Program-made: the position numbers and the translations under genes | Notes under the pieces: model-generated | The model's input: only the letters and a program-made list of their open reading frames with translations | Databases searched by the model: none | What the model was told of the DNA's origin: nothing | Assembly (NCBI GenBank): GCA_016704565.1 | Contig: JADIZV010000004.1 | Span: 434,001 to 498,000 of the forward strand | Source of the DNA: Candidatus Phosphoribacter baldrii | Lineage (GTDB): Bacteria; Actinomycetota; Actinomycetes; Actinomycetales; Dermatophilaceae | Reading direction: 5' to 3' | DNA length: 64,000 nucleotides | Part shown: positions 33,032-42,164 of the stretch, piece after piece | Position numbering within the stretch: position 1 is the first letter of the stretch | How the letters are laid out: every line of letters starts with the position of its first letter

Positions 33032-34585
33032 CTACTCCTGGGCCAGGTCCTCGTGAGCCAGGTCCTCGCGGAGCTGGTACTTGAGCACCTTTCCGGTCGG
33101 GTTGCGCGGCAGCAGGTCGACCAAGTGCAGCCGCTGGGGCAGCTTGAACCGCGCGAGCTGCGGCGCGGCATACGCGCGCAGGTCTTCCAGCGTGAGGGTC
33201 TGGCCGGGCTTGGGCGCGACGACGGCGGTGACGGCCTCGCCCCAGCGGGCGTCCGGGAGCCCGATGACGGCGACCTCGGCGACGGCGGGGTGGCCGAACA
33301 GGACGTTCTCGACTTCGGCGGGATAGACGTTCTCACCGCCGCTGATGACCATGTCCTTGACCCGGTCGACGATCGAGACGATGCCGTCTTCGTCGTACTG
33401 CCCGACATCTCCGGTGTGGAACCAGCCGGCTTCGTCGAAGGCGGCGGCCGTGGCCTCGGGACGGTTCCAATAGCCCTGGGTGACGTTCGGCCCGCGCATG
33501 CACACCTCGCCGCGCACCCCGGGCTCGGTCACCGTGACTCCGTTCGATCCGATGAGCTTGGTCTCGATGTAGAGCGGCGGCTGGCCGGCGGCGCCGAGCT
33601 TGGACAGGGCATATTCGGCGACGAGGAAGATCGCGGCCGGTGCCGTCTCGGTGAGCCCGTAACCCTGCAGCACCCCGATCCCCCGGTCGGCGAAGGTCTG
33701 CAGCAACGGCTCGGGAGCCGGGGCCCCGCCGCAGACCGCCATCCGCACTGTCGTGAGGTCCGCGTCGGCGAAGCCGGGCAGCTGGCTGATGGCGATGAAC
33801 ATCGCCGGCACCCCGAACAGGGTGTTGACCCGGTGCCGGGCGATGTCATCGAGGGTGCGCTGGGCGTCGAAGGACCGGTGCAGGATCACCTCGCCGCCGC
33901 GCATCCAGGTGATGCCGATCATGAAGTTGAGCCCGGCGATGTGGAACAGCGGCGAGAAGGCCAGGGTGACGTCGTCGGCGTGGATGTCGATCATGCTCAT
34001 CAGTGCGATGTCGCTCCACCAGAGGTTGGCGTGGCTGAGCATGACGCCCTTGGGGGTGCCGGTCGTCCCGGAGGTGTACATGATGATCGACAGTTCCTCA
34101 GGGCGAACGGCGTCGGCTGCGCTAAGCGGGGCCGTGTCGGTCACCGCCTGCTCATAGGACTCCCATCCCGCCGGTATGCCGTCCGCTTCCGTCACGAGGT
34201 AGCGGCGGACTCCCAGCTCGGGCCGGATCGCCTCGATGCCGGGCTGCTGCTCCGCGCCGGCGATGAGGGTGTGCACGCCGGCGTCCTGGACGATGAAGGC
34301 CAGCTCCGGCCCGGCGAGCCGGAAGTTGAGCGGGACGTAGATGGCCCCGAGCCGCGAGCAAGCGAACCAGGTCTCCAGGGCGGCGGGCTGGTTGAACCCG
34401 ATGAACGAGACCCGGTCGCCGTGCTTCACCCCGCCGGCGCGAAGGACGGCGGCGAGGCGGTCGATCCGGTCGGCAAGCTCGGCGAACGTCCAGCTGGCGC
34501 CCTCGAAGGTCAGCGCACGTCGTTTGGGCGAGCGGGCGGCGCGGGCGGCGAACCAGGCACCGACGGTGATGTCGGGCATCGACAT
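33032..34585 (-). CDS. Acyl-CoA synthetase (AMP-binding, fatty-acid CoA ligase type)
   Basis: 517 residues. The P-loop-like A3 motif is IIMYTSGTTGTPKGVMLSH; A5 is YGLTETAPA; A7 is GWFHTGDVGQYDEDG; A8 is DRVKDMVISGGENVYPAEVE; and the catalytic lysine is near the end in NPTGKVLKYQL. It activates a fatty acid or other carboxylate to its CoA thioester. A palindromic operator (34671-34686) lies between this gene and the upstream MarR gene, and an almost identical one precedes the WS/DGAT gene, so both are probably controlled by the neighbouring MarR proteins. Confidence 0.93.
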   Translation of the reverse strand: MSMPDITVGAWFAARAARSPKRRALTFEGASWTFAELADRIDRLAAVLRAGGVKHGDRVSFIGFNQPAALETWFACSRLGAIYVPLNFRLAGPELAFIVQDAGVHTLIAGAEQQPGIEAIRPELGVRRYLVTEADGIPAGWESYEQAVTDTAPLSAADAVRPEELSIIMYTSGTTGTPKGVMLSHANLWWSDIALMSMIDIHADDVTLAFSPLFHIAGLNFMIGITWMRGGEVILHRSFDAQRTLDDIARHRVNTLFGVPAMFIAISQLPGFADADLTTVRMAVCGGAPAPEPLLQTFADRGIGVLQGYGLTETAPAAIFLVAEYALSKLGAAGQPPLYIETKLIGSNGVTVTEPGVRGEVCMRGPNVTQGYWNRPEATAAAFDEAGWFHTGDVGQYDEDGIVSIVDRVKDMVISGGENVYPAEVENVLFGHPAVAEVAVIGLPDARWGEAVTAVVAPKPGQTLTLEDLRAYAAPQLARFKLPQRLHLVDLLPRNPTGKVLKYQLREDLAHEDLAQE

Positions 34586-34670
34586 GGGGGCACTCCTTCG
34601 GGCGGGGGGTTGCGGGGGGTCGGAACGGGAACGATCGGTCGAGTGTCAGATTTCCATTGCTTGTTATAAC

Positions 34671-34686
34671 TGTCAACCTTTTGACA
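34671..34686. promoter_or_regulatory. Palindrome TGTCAACCTTTTGACA, candidate MarR operator
   Basis: A perfect 6-4-6 inverted repeat lies in an A+T-rich patch 85 bp upstream of the acyl-CoA synthetase. With TAAC in front it matches the site at 36941-36956 (TAAC-TGTCA-N5-TTGACA in both). Confidence 0.75.
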
Positions 34687-34687
34687 A

Positions 34688-35230
34688 TCACCCCACGAGA
34701 GCCGGGCCGCCTGGCAGCGGGGTCGCCAGCCGTTCCAGCAGGTTGCGCAGGGATCGACGCTCGGCCGGGGAGAGGACCGACACCCATCTGGCGTCCAGGT
34801 GATGCTGGGCGCGGAACTCTTGCTCCACGGTCCGTCGGCCGTCTTCGGTGAGGCGCACGGCAATGAGCCGTCGGTCGCCGCCCTCGTCGCGCTCGCGGCA
34901 TACCAGGCCCGCGGTCTCGAGCGACCCCAAGGCGGCCGACGTGGTCTGCCGACTCATCCCCAACAGCCGGGCCAGATCGCGCGCCTTGAGTTGGTCGTAG
35001 AGCCAGACCATATAGAGCACGCTGAAGGCCCGCAGGTGTCGACCGTGCTGGTCGTGGGCGCGCTGCTCGAACAGGCCGCGGTGCCGCCCCACCGCCCGCA
35101 AGAGGGCGACGACCAACGCGGTCGTGTCGGGGTCGGCTCCCTCGGCGCGGCGCGCGGTGAGGTCGACGACGATGTCGACGAAGTCGCTGGCCGCGGGGTT
35201 GCGCCCACGTGGGGCCACAGACGATGGCAT
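34688..35230 (-). CDS. MarR-family transcriptional regulator
   Basis: 180 residues from ATG at 35230, chosen because it clears the WS/DGAT stop by 13 bp and has AGGTG upstream; ATG/GTG at 35257 is possible. The winged helix is LKARDLARLLGMSRQTTSAALGSLETAGLVCRERDEGGDRRLIAVRLTEDG. It is closely similar in layout to the second MarR gene at 37044 (both share VLYMxWL, A-RDLARxxGxSRQTTS), so they are probable paralogues. Their position around the acyl-CoA synthetase and acyltransferase genes suggests control of that lipid module. Confidence 0.9.
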   Translation of the reverse strand: MPSSVAPRGRNPAASDFVDIVVDLTARRAEGADPDTTALVVALLRAVGRHRGLFEQRAHDQHGRHLRAFSVLYMVWLYDQLKARDLARLLGMSRQTTSAALGSLETAGLVCRERDEGGDRRLIAVRLTEDGRRTVEQEFRAQHHLDARWVSVLSPAERRSLRNLLERLATPLPGGPALVG

Positions 35231-35243
35231 CCCGGACACCTGC

Positions 35244-36860
35244 CTAGCTCGACCCACCGGCAGCGCTCGGCGGGACGGCGGCCAACCGGGCCCGTCCGGG
35301 GGCCGGACGGTTCGGGGTCCGCTTGCCGGGGCGACCGGCCGCGGAGGTCTGGTCCGCCCGGCCCGTCGTCGCGGCGGCGGCAGCGACCGTCTCGGCGAGC
35401 GCGTCGGTCATGTAGCCGATGATCGGGCGCAGGTCACCCACCTGCTCGGGCGCCCCCATGAAGCCGAAGCAGATCCGGTCGGTGTAGCTCTGCAGGGTGA
35501 TGTTGATCCCGCCGCCAACCGACAGGAACGAGGCCGGCCAGTAGCCCAAGACCTTGACCCCGTCCATGTATGCCGCAGTGCTGGGTCCGCGCACGTTGGA
35601 GACGACGACGTTCCACGGGCCTTTGGACAGCGAGTCGGGCAGTTTGACCATGGCGCGGACCATGACGTTGAAGATCGCGGAGGGGATGAACCTGCTGGCC
35701 TCGCGGATGAGACTGGTCGGCATCGCGTCGAAGTTGCCTTTGGCGGACTTGACGGCGGTGCTCGCAGCCTTGACCCGCGCGAGCGGGTCGTCCAGGTGCG
35801 TGGGTATCGGGGCGAAGATCATGTGGACGTAGTTGGCCCACTTCGTCTTCTCGTGCCCGGTGCGGATCGACACTGGGACGCAGACGATGAGCGGTTCGTC
35901 GGCAGGGATGTGGTTCTCGATGAGGTAGCGCCGCAGGGCGCCGGCGCAGACTCCGAGGACGACGTCGTTGATGGTGCCGCCCAGCGCTTTCCCGGTGTCA
36001 CGGAACTGGGCCAGGGGCAGGTCGGCGAAGACGAAGGTGCGTTGAGCGGTGACCCGGTTGTTGAAGGGCGTCTTCGGGGCCTGCAAGGTCGGGATGTAGG
36101 GCTGGATCTCGGGGATGCCACGTTCGCGCAGCGCCGGGTTGAGCAGGGCCTGCGCGGGTCTGGCCAGACCACCAGGCAGAGCTATCCGCAACGGCAGAGC
36201 CGCCGGCGCCAGCGGCCCGGACTCCTTGGTCTGCGCGGCAATCCAGGCGAGGAACTTGGCCTGGAAGGCGGCGAACTGTGCCGGTTTGGCCAGGACGCCG
36301 CCGAGCTCGCGGACAAGCATCTCGCCCGTGCCGTAGCGCGGCTCGGGGTGCGAGCTGTCGGCAAGCTTCTCCAGGGGTTGGGTGGGCTCGTCGGAGAGGG
36401 CGTCCCAGAGCGTGGGCATCGACCCGCCGTCGATGACCAGATGATGGATCCGCAGGAGGTGGGCGACGCTGCCGTCCTCCATGCCTTCGATGACGGTGAA
36501 GTCCCATAGCGGCCGACCGGTGGGCAGCGATGTGCTCATGATCCGCGACACCTCGGCGGCGAGCTGGTCGCGGGTCCCCGGCGCGGGCAGGGTGATCGAG
36601 CGGATGTGCTCAAGCAGGTCGATCCGGTCCGGTTGACCGAGATAGTCGTGGTCGATGCCGATCGGCACCTTGACCAGTTCTCGATGCAACGGGGGCAGGT
36701 AGGGCAGCCGCTCGGCGAAACGCTGCCGCATGAAGGCTGCGTCGGCGGCCTTGCGACCATCGGTCGGCGGCTCGTGCAGGACGAGCCCCCCAAGCACTCC
36801 GTTGGTCGTCTCGGTGTCCAGCGAGGAGAACATCACATCGAGGGCGGTGAGCTGCTGCAC
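35244..36860 (-). CDS. Wax ester synthase/diacylglycerol acyltransferase (WS/DGAT family)
   Basis: 538 residues from GTG at 36860 with GGAGG upstream. The acyltransferase motif HHxxxDG is intact (LLRIHHLVIDGGSMPTLW). GGTINDVVLGVCAGALRRYL and the C-terminal SNVRGPSTAAYMDGVKV and GGGINITLQSYTDRICFGF are further family hallmarks. It esterifies acyl-CoA to diacylglycerol or fatty alcohols, making storage lipid at the membrane. The adjacent acyl-CoA synthetase could supply its substrate. A MarR-type palindrome lies in its promoter region. Confidence 0.94.
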   Translation of the reverse strand: MQQLTALDVMFSSLDTETTNGVLGGLVLHEPPTDGRKAADAAFMRQRFAERLPYLPPLHRELVKVPIGIDHDYLGQPDRIDLLEHIRSITLPAPGTRDQLAAEVSRIMSTSLPTGRPLWDFTVIEGMEDGSVAHLLRIHHLVIDGGSMPTLWDALSDEPTQPLEKLADSSHPEPRYGTGEMLVRELGGVLAKPAQFAAFQAKFLAWIAAQTKESGPLAPAALPLRIALPGGLARPAQALLNPALRERGIPEIQPYIPTLQAPKTPFNNRVTAQRTFVFADLPLAQFRDTGKALGGTINDVVLGVCAGALRRYLIENHIPADEPLIVCVPVSIRTGHEKTKWANYVHMIFAPIPTHLDDPLARVKAASTAVKSAKGNFDAMPTSLIREASRFIPSAIFNVMVRAMVKLPDSLSKGPWNVVVSNVRGPSTAAYMDGVKVLGYWPASFLSVGGGINITLQSYTDRICFGFMGAPEQVGDLRPIIGYMTDALAETVAAAAATTGRADQTSAAGRPGKRTPNRPAPGRARLAAVPPSAAGGSS

Positions 36861-36940
36861 GGAACCTCCGGACGTAGGGCGAACGGGGACGAGCTGCGAC
36901 CTGACAGCAGTTGGTGATCCCAACGAGTCATCACCTTAAC

Positions 36941-36956
36941 TGTCAGTGATTTGACA
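36941..36956. promoter_or_regulatory. Palindrome TGTCAGTGATTTGACA, candidate MarR operator
   Basis: The arms TGTCA and TGACA lie 81 bp upstream of the WS/DGAT start, in an A+T-rich patch. The core and its TAAC flank match the site at 34671-34686, so the same regulator or paralogues likely bind both. Confidence 0.75.
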
Positions 36957-37043
36957 TCTTAGATGGCACACCGTCCGCAGGCGTGCGGTTGCAGCAGGAA
37001 TTCCACGGTGCGGCACGGGGTTGGCCGCGCCAGGCTCGGGCAG

Positions 37044-37658
37044 TCAGCCCCCGACGGTCCCTTCGGCGGGCTGGTCGATGCGAGCCAGCACCCGTTCGAG
37101 CATCTCGAGCAACTGCTTCTGTTCGGCCGCTGAAAGCACCGAGAACCAGTCGCTCTCCAGCGCGTTCTGGGCTCCGATCGCCTCGTCAACGGCGGCTCGT
37201 CCCTTGGCCGTGAGCCGCACCGACACCAACCGGCGATCGGTGGTGGAGGTCTGCTTGCGGACCACCAACTTCGCCGCCTCGAGGGTCGAGAGAACTGTCG
37301 ACGTAGTCTGGCGGCTGACCCCGGCGAACCTGGCCAGGTCGCGCGCCTCGACCGGCTCCGAGAGCCAGATCATGTAGAGGACCCGGAACCCGCTGTAACT
37401 CCAGCCACGCTCCCGATGGACCACCCGCTCGGATTGGTATTGATGGGTGGCGGCGATGCGGGCCAAGGTGAGGCTCAGGGCGATCGCCCGCGGATCGACG
37501 TCCGGTCGGCGCTCTTTCGTCGTGAGCACGGCGCGCGACCGGAACTCCGACCCCGGCGCGGTCGTGGCGTCAGCCACTGAGGGAGCCGATTCGGCAGCCC
37601 CTGCCGTCGCTTCGGCCGGAGCGGTCAACTCCGGCACTCTCGACGCCCGTTTCCCCAT
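37044..37658 (-). CDS. MarR-family transcriptional regulator (second copy)
   Basis: 204 residues. A low-complexity N-terminal segment of about 50 residues precedes the MarR domain; the DNA-binding part reads VEARDLARFAGVSRQTTSTVLSTLEAAKLVVRKQTSTTDRRLVSVRLTAKG. The C-terminal helix (SVLSAAEQKQLLEMLERVLARI) provides dimer contacts. It resembles the MarR protein at 34688 and lies upstream of the WS/DGAT gene on the same strand, with the palindrome at 36941 between them. It is likely a regulator of lipid storage genes. Confidence 0.9.
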   Translation of the reverse strand: MGKRASRVPELTAPAEATAGAAESAPSVADATTAPGSEFRSRAVLTTKERRPDVDPRAIALSLTLARIAATHQYQSERVVHRERGWSYSGFRVLYMIWLSEPVEARDLARFAGVSRQTTSTVLSTLEAAKLVVRKQTSTTDRRLVSVRLTAKGRAAVDEAIGAQNALESDWFSVLSAAEQKQLLEMLERVLARIDQPAEGTVGG

Positions 37659-37736
37659 GATGAGCCTCGTTCTGCTGTGAAGAGTGGCTGACCAGTCACC
37701 CTATCGACCGGACCCGCACCATCCGACCACTCGGGG

Positions 37737-38288
37737 TCAGGCGCTCGGGTCGGTTGCGTCAGGGTCCGGGAGGACGGCATACGGGGGCGACTGGTCGAGC
37801 CGACGGCTGGTGAACTTGGTCGCCAGGACGACCAGCCCGACGAGCGCGATAGCCGCGAGCACCCACAGCCAGGGCTTCTCCCCCACCCAGGCCCCGAAGA
37901 CCGCGAAACCGATCGTGGAATAGATCCCGGCCCACATCATCGCCCCGACCACGGCGCCGACCTCGTAACGCCACAGCGGCATCCGCAGCACACCGGCCGC
38001 GAAGTTGAGCGCCGTCTGGACCCCAACGGTGAGGAAAGACAACGCCACCGCGGGCGCCCCGAACCGGGCGATCACCGTCTCGGCCCTGCGCACGACCGGG
38101 CTGTCCAGCCGGCGACCGGCCCGGGTGTTCTCGCCGCCCGCGCGCGCGCCACGTCCCAGCCAATAGGTCGCGTTGGCTCGGATCATCGCCCCGACGAAGA
38201 AGACCGCATACACCAGCGGGTAGGGCAGGTTGTCGAACACCCGACTCACCGCATGGGTATGCCGCGGCGCGACTCGCGCACGCGGCAT
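37737..38288 (-). CDS. DedA/VTT-like membrane protein
   Basis: 183 residues with four or five hydrophobic segments (LVYAVFFVGAMIRANATYWLGRG; FGAPAVALSFLTVGVQTALNFAAGVLRMPLWRYEVGAVVGAMMWAGIYSTIGF; LWVLAAIALVGLVVLATKF). The order of a Y-x-x-GR segment, an F-x-P-x-x-x-hydrophobic segment and a G-x-x-R-M-P-x-x-x-Y segment matches the DedA/VTT lipid-scramblase-like family. Two starts are possible: ATG at 38288 (inside a GTATGCCG motif) or GTG at 38249; neither has a strong ribosome-binding site. It is shorter than classical DedA (about 200). Confidence 0.75.
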   Translation of the reverse strand: MPRARVAPRHTHAVSRVFDNLPYPLVYAVFFVGAMIRANATYWLGRGARAGGENTRAGRRLDSPVVRRAETVIARFGAPAVALSFLTVGVQTALNFAAGVLRMPLWRYEVGAVVGAMMWAGIYSTIGFAVFGAWVGEKPWLWVLAAIALVGLVVLATKFTSRRLDQSPPYAVLPDPDATDPSA

Positions 38289-38413
38289 ACCTGCTGGGCA
38301 ACAGTCATGAGACGCACAGAGTAGCCCGTCGCGCGGAGGGCGCCGAACGCGTCACCGGGCGGAACCCATGGCCCAGTTCCTCGCCACTTCCTCGTCCCTC
38401 GGGCGCGCCATCG

Positions 38414-39442
38414 TCACCGGGCGGCTGACCCCTCGGTGTAGTCGCTGTCCGTCTCCTTGATCCAGCTCATCAGCTTGCGCAGATCGCGGCCGGTCGCCTC
38501 GATCGGGTGCTGAGCACCCTTCTCGCGCAACGCCTTGAACTCCGGTGCGCCCGCGTCCTGGTCAGCGATGAACCGGCGCGCGAACGCCCCGCTCTGGATG
38601 TCGGCCAGCACCGCACGCATGTTGTCCTTGACCCGGGGGTCGATGACCCGCGGGCCCGACACGTAGTCGCCGTACTCGGCCGTGTCCGAGACCGACCAGC
38701 GCTGCTTGGCGATGCCGCCCTCGACCATGAGGTCAACGATGAGCTTGAGCTCGTGCAGGCACTCGAAGTAGGCGACCTCGGGCTGGTAACCGGCCTCGAC
38801 GAGGGTCTCGAAGCCATACATGACCAGCTGCGAGGCGCCACCGCAGAGCACCGACTGCTCACCGAACAGGTCGGTCTCGCACTCCTCGGTGAAGGTCGTC
38901 TTGATGCCACCCGCCCGCAGGCCACCGATGGCCTTCGCGTAGGACTTGGCGATGTCCCACGCTCGCCCGGATGCGTCCTGCTCGACACAGACGAGCACCG
39001 GCACCCCGCGCCCGTCGTTGAACTCGCGGCGCACCAGGTGGCCTGGGCCCTTCGGAGCCACCATGACGACGTCCGAACCCGGCTCGGGCTGGATGTAGCC
39101 GAACCGGATGTTGAAGCCGTGCCCGAACAGCAGCCCGGCGCCTTCCTTGAGGTTGGGCTTGATGTCGCCCGCGTAGACGTGCCGCTGCACCTGGTCAGGG
39201 GTGAGGATGACGACGAGGTCAGCCTCCTTGACCGCCTCGGCGACCGTCTTGACTGGCAACCCCTCGGCCTGCGCCTTCGGGCGGCTCTTGCTGCCCTCGG
39301 CGAGACCGACGCGCACGTCGACACCCGAGTCGCGCAGGTTGAGCGCGTGGGCGTGCCCCTGGCTGCCGTAGCCGATGACAGCCACCTTCATCCCCTGGAT
39401 GATGCTCAGGTCCGCGTCGTCGTCGTAGATCATCTCGGCCAT
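38414..39442 (-). CDS. ilvC: Ketol-acid reductoisomerase
   Basis: 342 residues, class I length. It converts acetolactate or acetohydroxybutyrate to the dihydroxy acid with NADPH and magnesium. The nucleotide loop GYGSQGHAHALNLRDSGVDVRVG, the metal residues in DLFGEQSVLCGGASQLV and the ECLHELKLIVDLMVEGG segment are intact. It lies 161 bp downstream of ilvN on the same strand; that gap has an 18-bp imperfect direct repeat (39481-39498 and 39543-39560) and one GTATGCCG motif, but no obvious terminator, so read-through from ilvBN is possible. Confidence 0.98.
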   Translation of the reverse strand: MAEMIYDDDADLSIIQGMKVAVIGYGSQGHAHALNLRDSGVDVRVGLAEGSKSRPKAQAEGLPVKTVAEAVKEADLVVILTPDQVQRHVYAGDIKPNLKEGAGLLFGHGFNIRFGYIQPEPGSDVVMVAPKGPGHLVRREFNDGRGVPVLVCVEQDASGRAWDIAKSYAKAIGGLRAGGIKTTFTEECETDLFGEQSVLCGGASQLVMYGFETLVEAGYQPEVAYFECLHELKLIVDLMVEGGIAKQRWSVSDTAEYGDYVSGPRVIDPRVKDNMRAVLADIQSGAFARRFIADQDAGAPEFKALREKGAQHPIEATGRDLRKLMSWIKETDSDYTEGSAAR

Positions 39443-39603
39443 CGGGGGCCACTCCTTAGCTGGGTTCGTTCGGTGGATTCGTGCGGTCAGTGGGTGGTGC
39501 AGTTGGGACAGAGGGTATGCCGTGTGCTCACCGCAGCGGGCCGTGCGGTCAGCGGGTGGTCAGCTCAGTGACGGCGGATCGCAGTGCGCTCGCCCGCAGC
39601 AGG

Positions 39604-40116
39604 TCACGCGCTGCGCAAGGCCCGGTCGGTGATCGAGCGAGGTCCCCGGCCAACGGCGACCACGCCGGACTGGACCAGCTCGCGGATGCCGAACGGCTCG
39701 AGGACGCCGAGCAGCGCCTGGATCTTCTCGACCTTGCCGGTCGCCTCGATGGTGAGGCTGTCCGAGGCGACATCGACGACCGTGGCCCGGAACAGCTCGG
39801 CCGTCTCGACGATATGCGATCGGTTGGAGGCATCGGCGCGGACCTTGACCAGGACGATCTGGCGCTGCACCGACGACGGCGGCTCGAGCTCTACGATCTT
39901 GAGCACCTCGACGAGCTTGTTGAGCTGCTTGGTGACCTGTTCGAGGGGCAGCTCGTCGACGTCGACGACGACGGTCATCCGAGACACGTCCGAGTGCTCG
40001 GTCGGGCCGACCGCGAGGCTGTCAATGTTGAAGCCGCGCCGGGAGAACAGGGCCGCGATCCGGGCCAGGACGCCGGGTTTGTTCTCGACCAGCACGGACA
40101 GGGTGTGCTTGGGCAT
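39604..40116 (-). CDS. ilvN: Acetolactate synthase small (regulatory) subunit
   Basis: 170 residues. It begins PKHTLSVLVENKPGVLARIAALFSRRGFNIDSLAVGPTEHSDVSRMTVVV, the ACT domain that binds valine. The second domain (DASNRSHIVETAELFRATVVDVASDSLTIEATG) stimulates the catalytic subunit. It follows ilvB after 74 bp on the same strand. Confidence 0.98.
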   Translation of the reverse strand: MPKHTLSVLVENKPGVLARIAALFSRRGFNIDSLAVGPTEHSDVSRMTVVVDVDELPLEQVTKQLNKLVEVLKIVELEPPSSVQRQIVLVKVRADASNRSHIVETAELFRATVVDVASDSLTIEATGKVEKIQALLGVLEPFGIRELVQSGVVAVGRGPRSITDRALRSA

Positions 40117-40190
40117 GTCGTTAACGCTCTCTCTGGGATCTCTGAAGTTTCTCTGGGGCTCGCCGCTGTCGGGGTGTCACCGACGGCAGC

Positions 40191-42050
40191 TCAGTCCTCG
40201 CGCTCCCACAACGGGGCGCCGCCGCGGGCGATCTGGATCTTGTCGTTGCTCACGCCAGCCGGGACCATCGGCCACACCATCGCGTCACGGTGGACGACGA
40301 AGTCGATGACGACCGGACGGTCGTTGATGCCCAGTGCCTGGGTGATCGCCGCATCGACGTCCTCAGCGCGATCGACCCGCCAACCGGCGCAACCGTAGGC
40401 GTCGGCGAGCTTGACGAAGTCGGGGATCCGCTCCTGGTTGTGGCTCGTGTGCAGATCGGTGTTGGAGTAGCGCTCGTTGTAGAACAGCGTCTGCCACTGC
40501 CGGACCATGCCCAGGCTGGAGTTGTTGATGATCGCGACCTTGATGGGAATGTCGTTGATGACACAGGTCGCCAGCTCCTGGTTGGTCATCTGGAAGCACC
40601 CGTCACCGTCGATCGCCCACACAGTGCGAGCCGGCTCAGCCACCTTGGCGCCCATGGCAGCTGGGACCGCAAAACCCATCGTGCCCAGTCCCCCGGAGTT
40701 GATCCACGAGTTGGGCCGGGCGTATTCGACAAACTGCGCGGCCCACATCTGGTGCTGGCCGACCCCCGCGACGTAGGTCGCCTCGGGGCCGGACAGGGCG
40801 CCAATCCGCTCGATGACGTACTGCGGTGACAGGCTGTCCGGCTGGGTGGTGTAGCCGACCGGGTAGGTCTGCTTCCACTCGGCGACCGTTGCCTGCCAGG
40901 CCTCGTACTCCGCCGCACCGTTCGCGGCCTGGTCGGCGGCGATGACCTCGATGAGGTCGGTGATGACGTCCTTGCAGTCACCGACGATCGGCACGTCGGC
41001 CACCCGATTCTTGGAGATCTCGGCCGGGTCGATGTCGGCGTGGATGACTTTGGCGTGCGGCGCAAACGACGACAGCTGGCCGGTCACGCGGTCATCGAAC
41101 CGGGCGCCCAGCGCGATGATGAGGTCAGACTTCTGCAGGCCGGTGACGGCCGCCACGGAGCCGTGCATGCCCGGCATACCCAAGTGCAGGGGGTGACCGT
41201 CCGGGACGGCGCCGCGGGCCATGAGGGTCGTCACGACGGGGATCTGGGTGAGGTCGACCAGCTTGCGCAGCGCATCGGCAGCGCGGGCGCGGATCACGCC
41301 GCCGCCGATGTAGAAGATCGGCCGACGAGCCGCAGCGATGAGCCGCGCGGCCTCACGGATCTGCTTGCTATGCGGACGGGCGACCGGACGATAGCCCGGC
41401 AGATCGACTGTTGGCGGCCAGGCGAAGGTCGTCTGGCCGACCAGGGCGTCCTTGCTGATGTCGACCAGGACCGGACCGGGACGGCCGGTGCCAGCGATGT
41501 GGAACGCCTCGGCGATGGCTCGCGGGATGTCGTCCGGGTTGGTCACCAGGTAGTTGTGCTTGGTGATCGGCATGGTGATGCCGCGGATGTCCGCCTCTTG
41601 GAAGGCGTCCGTGCCGATCGAGCCGCTGGGCACCTGGCCGGTGATCGCGACGATCGGCACCGAGTCCATGTAGGCATCGGCGATGGGGGTGACGAGGTTG
41701 GTCGCACCCGGCCCAGAGGTCGCCATGCACACGCCCACGCGACCGGTGGCGACGGCATACCCCTCGGCGGCGTGCCCCGCGCCCTGCTCGTGGCGGACGA
41801 GGATGTGGCGCACCTTCGTCGAGTCCATCAGCGGGTCGTATGCCGGGAGGATGGCCCCACCCGGCAAGCCGAAGACGGTGTCGACGCCGATCGCCTCCAG
41901 GGACTTGACCAGCGACTGGGCCCCGGTGCATCGCTCGGGGACGACCGGTGCGGCGGGCACGGCCGGCGCACTCGGGCGCGGCCGACTCTGGGCGGCGAGG
42001 TCGGCCGGGGACGCCTTGGTGGACGTCTGGCTGTCGGTCACGGTGGTCAC
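40191..42050 (-). CDS. ilvB: Acetolactate synthase large (catalytic) subunit
   Basis: 619 residues from GTG at 42050 (GAAG upstream); a GTG at 42101 lies at the terminator edge and is less likely. This thiamine-diphosphate enzyme makes acetolactate or acetohydroxybutyrate. VFGLPGGAILPAYDPL, the catalytic Glu in LVRHEQGAGHAAEGYA, the FAD-binding middle domain and the ThDP motif GDGCFQMTNQELATCVINDIPIKVAIINN (GDG...NN) are present. The N-terminal 40 residues are low complexity. A leader peptide and terminator upstream (42108-42200) point to control by attenuation. Confidence 0.98.
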   Translation of the reverse strand: MTTVTDSQTSTKASPADLAAQSRPRPSAPAVPAAPVVPERCTGAQSLVKSLEAIGVDTVFGLPGGAILPAYDPLMDSTKVRHILVRHEQGAGHAAEGYAVATGRVGVCMATSGPGATNLVTPIADAYMDSVPIVAITGQVPSGSIGTDAFQEADIRGITMPITKHNYLVTNPDDIPRAIAEAFHIAGTGRPGPVLVDISKDALVGQTTFAWPPTVDLPGYRPVARPHSKQIREAARLIAAARRPIFYIGGGVIRARAADALRKLVDLTQIPVVTTLMARGAVPDGHPLHLGMPGMHGSVAAVTGLQKSDLIIALGARFDDRVTGQLSSFAPHAKVIHADIDPAEISKNRVADVPIVGDCKDVITDLIEVIAADQAANGAAEYEAWQATVAEWKQTYPVGYTTQPDSLSPQYVIERIGALSGPEATYVAGVGQHQMWAAQFVEYARPNSWINSGGLGTMGFAVPAAMGAKVAEPARTVWAIDGDGCFQMTNQELATCVINDIPIKVAIINNSSLGMVRQWQTLFYNERYSNTDLHTSHNQERIPDFVKLADAYGCAGWRVDRAEDVDAAITQALGINDRPVVIDFVVHRDAMVWPMVPAGVSNDKIQIARGGAPLWERED

Positions 42051-42107
42051 CACTTCTTCGTTGCGTCGGACGGGTGCTCGGTGCCGGTGTGAGGTCCCCA
42101 CCTCACG

Positions 42108-42143
42108 AAAAAGCCCTTCAGTCCACCGGCGGGACGGAAGGGC
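42108..42143 (-). terminator. Rho-independent terminator in the ilvB leader
   Basis: On the minus strand GCCCTTC...GAAGGGC forms the outer stem, with GTCC/GGAC continuing it inside, followed directly by TTTTT. It lies between the Val/Leu-rich leader frame and ilvB. Confidence 0.85.
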
Positions 42144-42164
42144 GCGCGCGTGACAGCAGGGGCG

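Noticed and set aside
39481..39560. Direct repeat between ilvN and ilvC as a mobile-element footprint
   Set aside because: Only 18 bp with a mismatch and no element between the copies; noted under ilvC instead.
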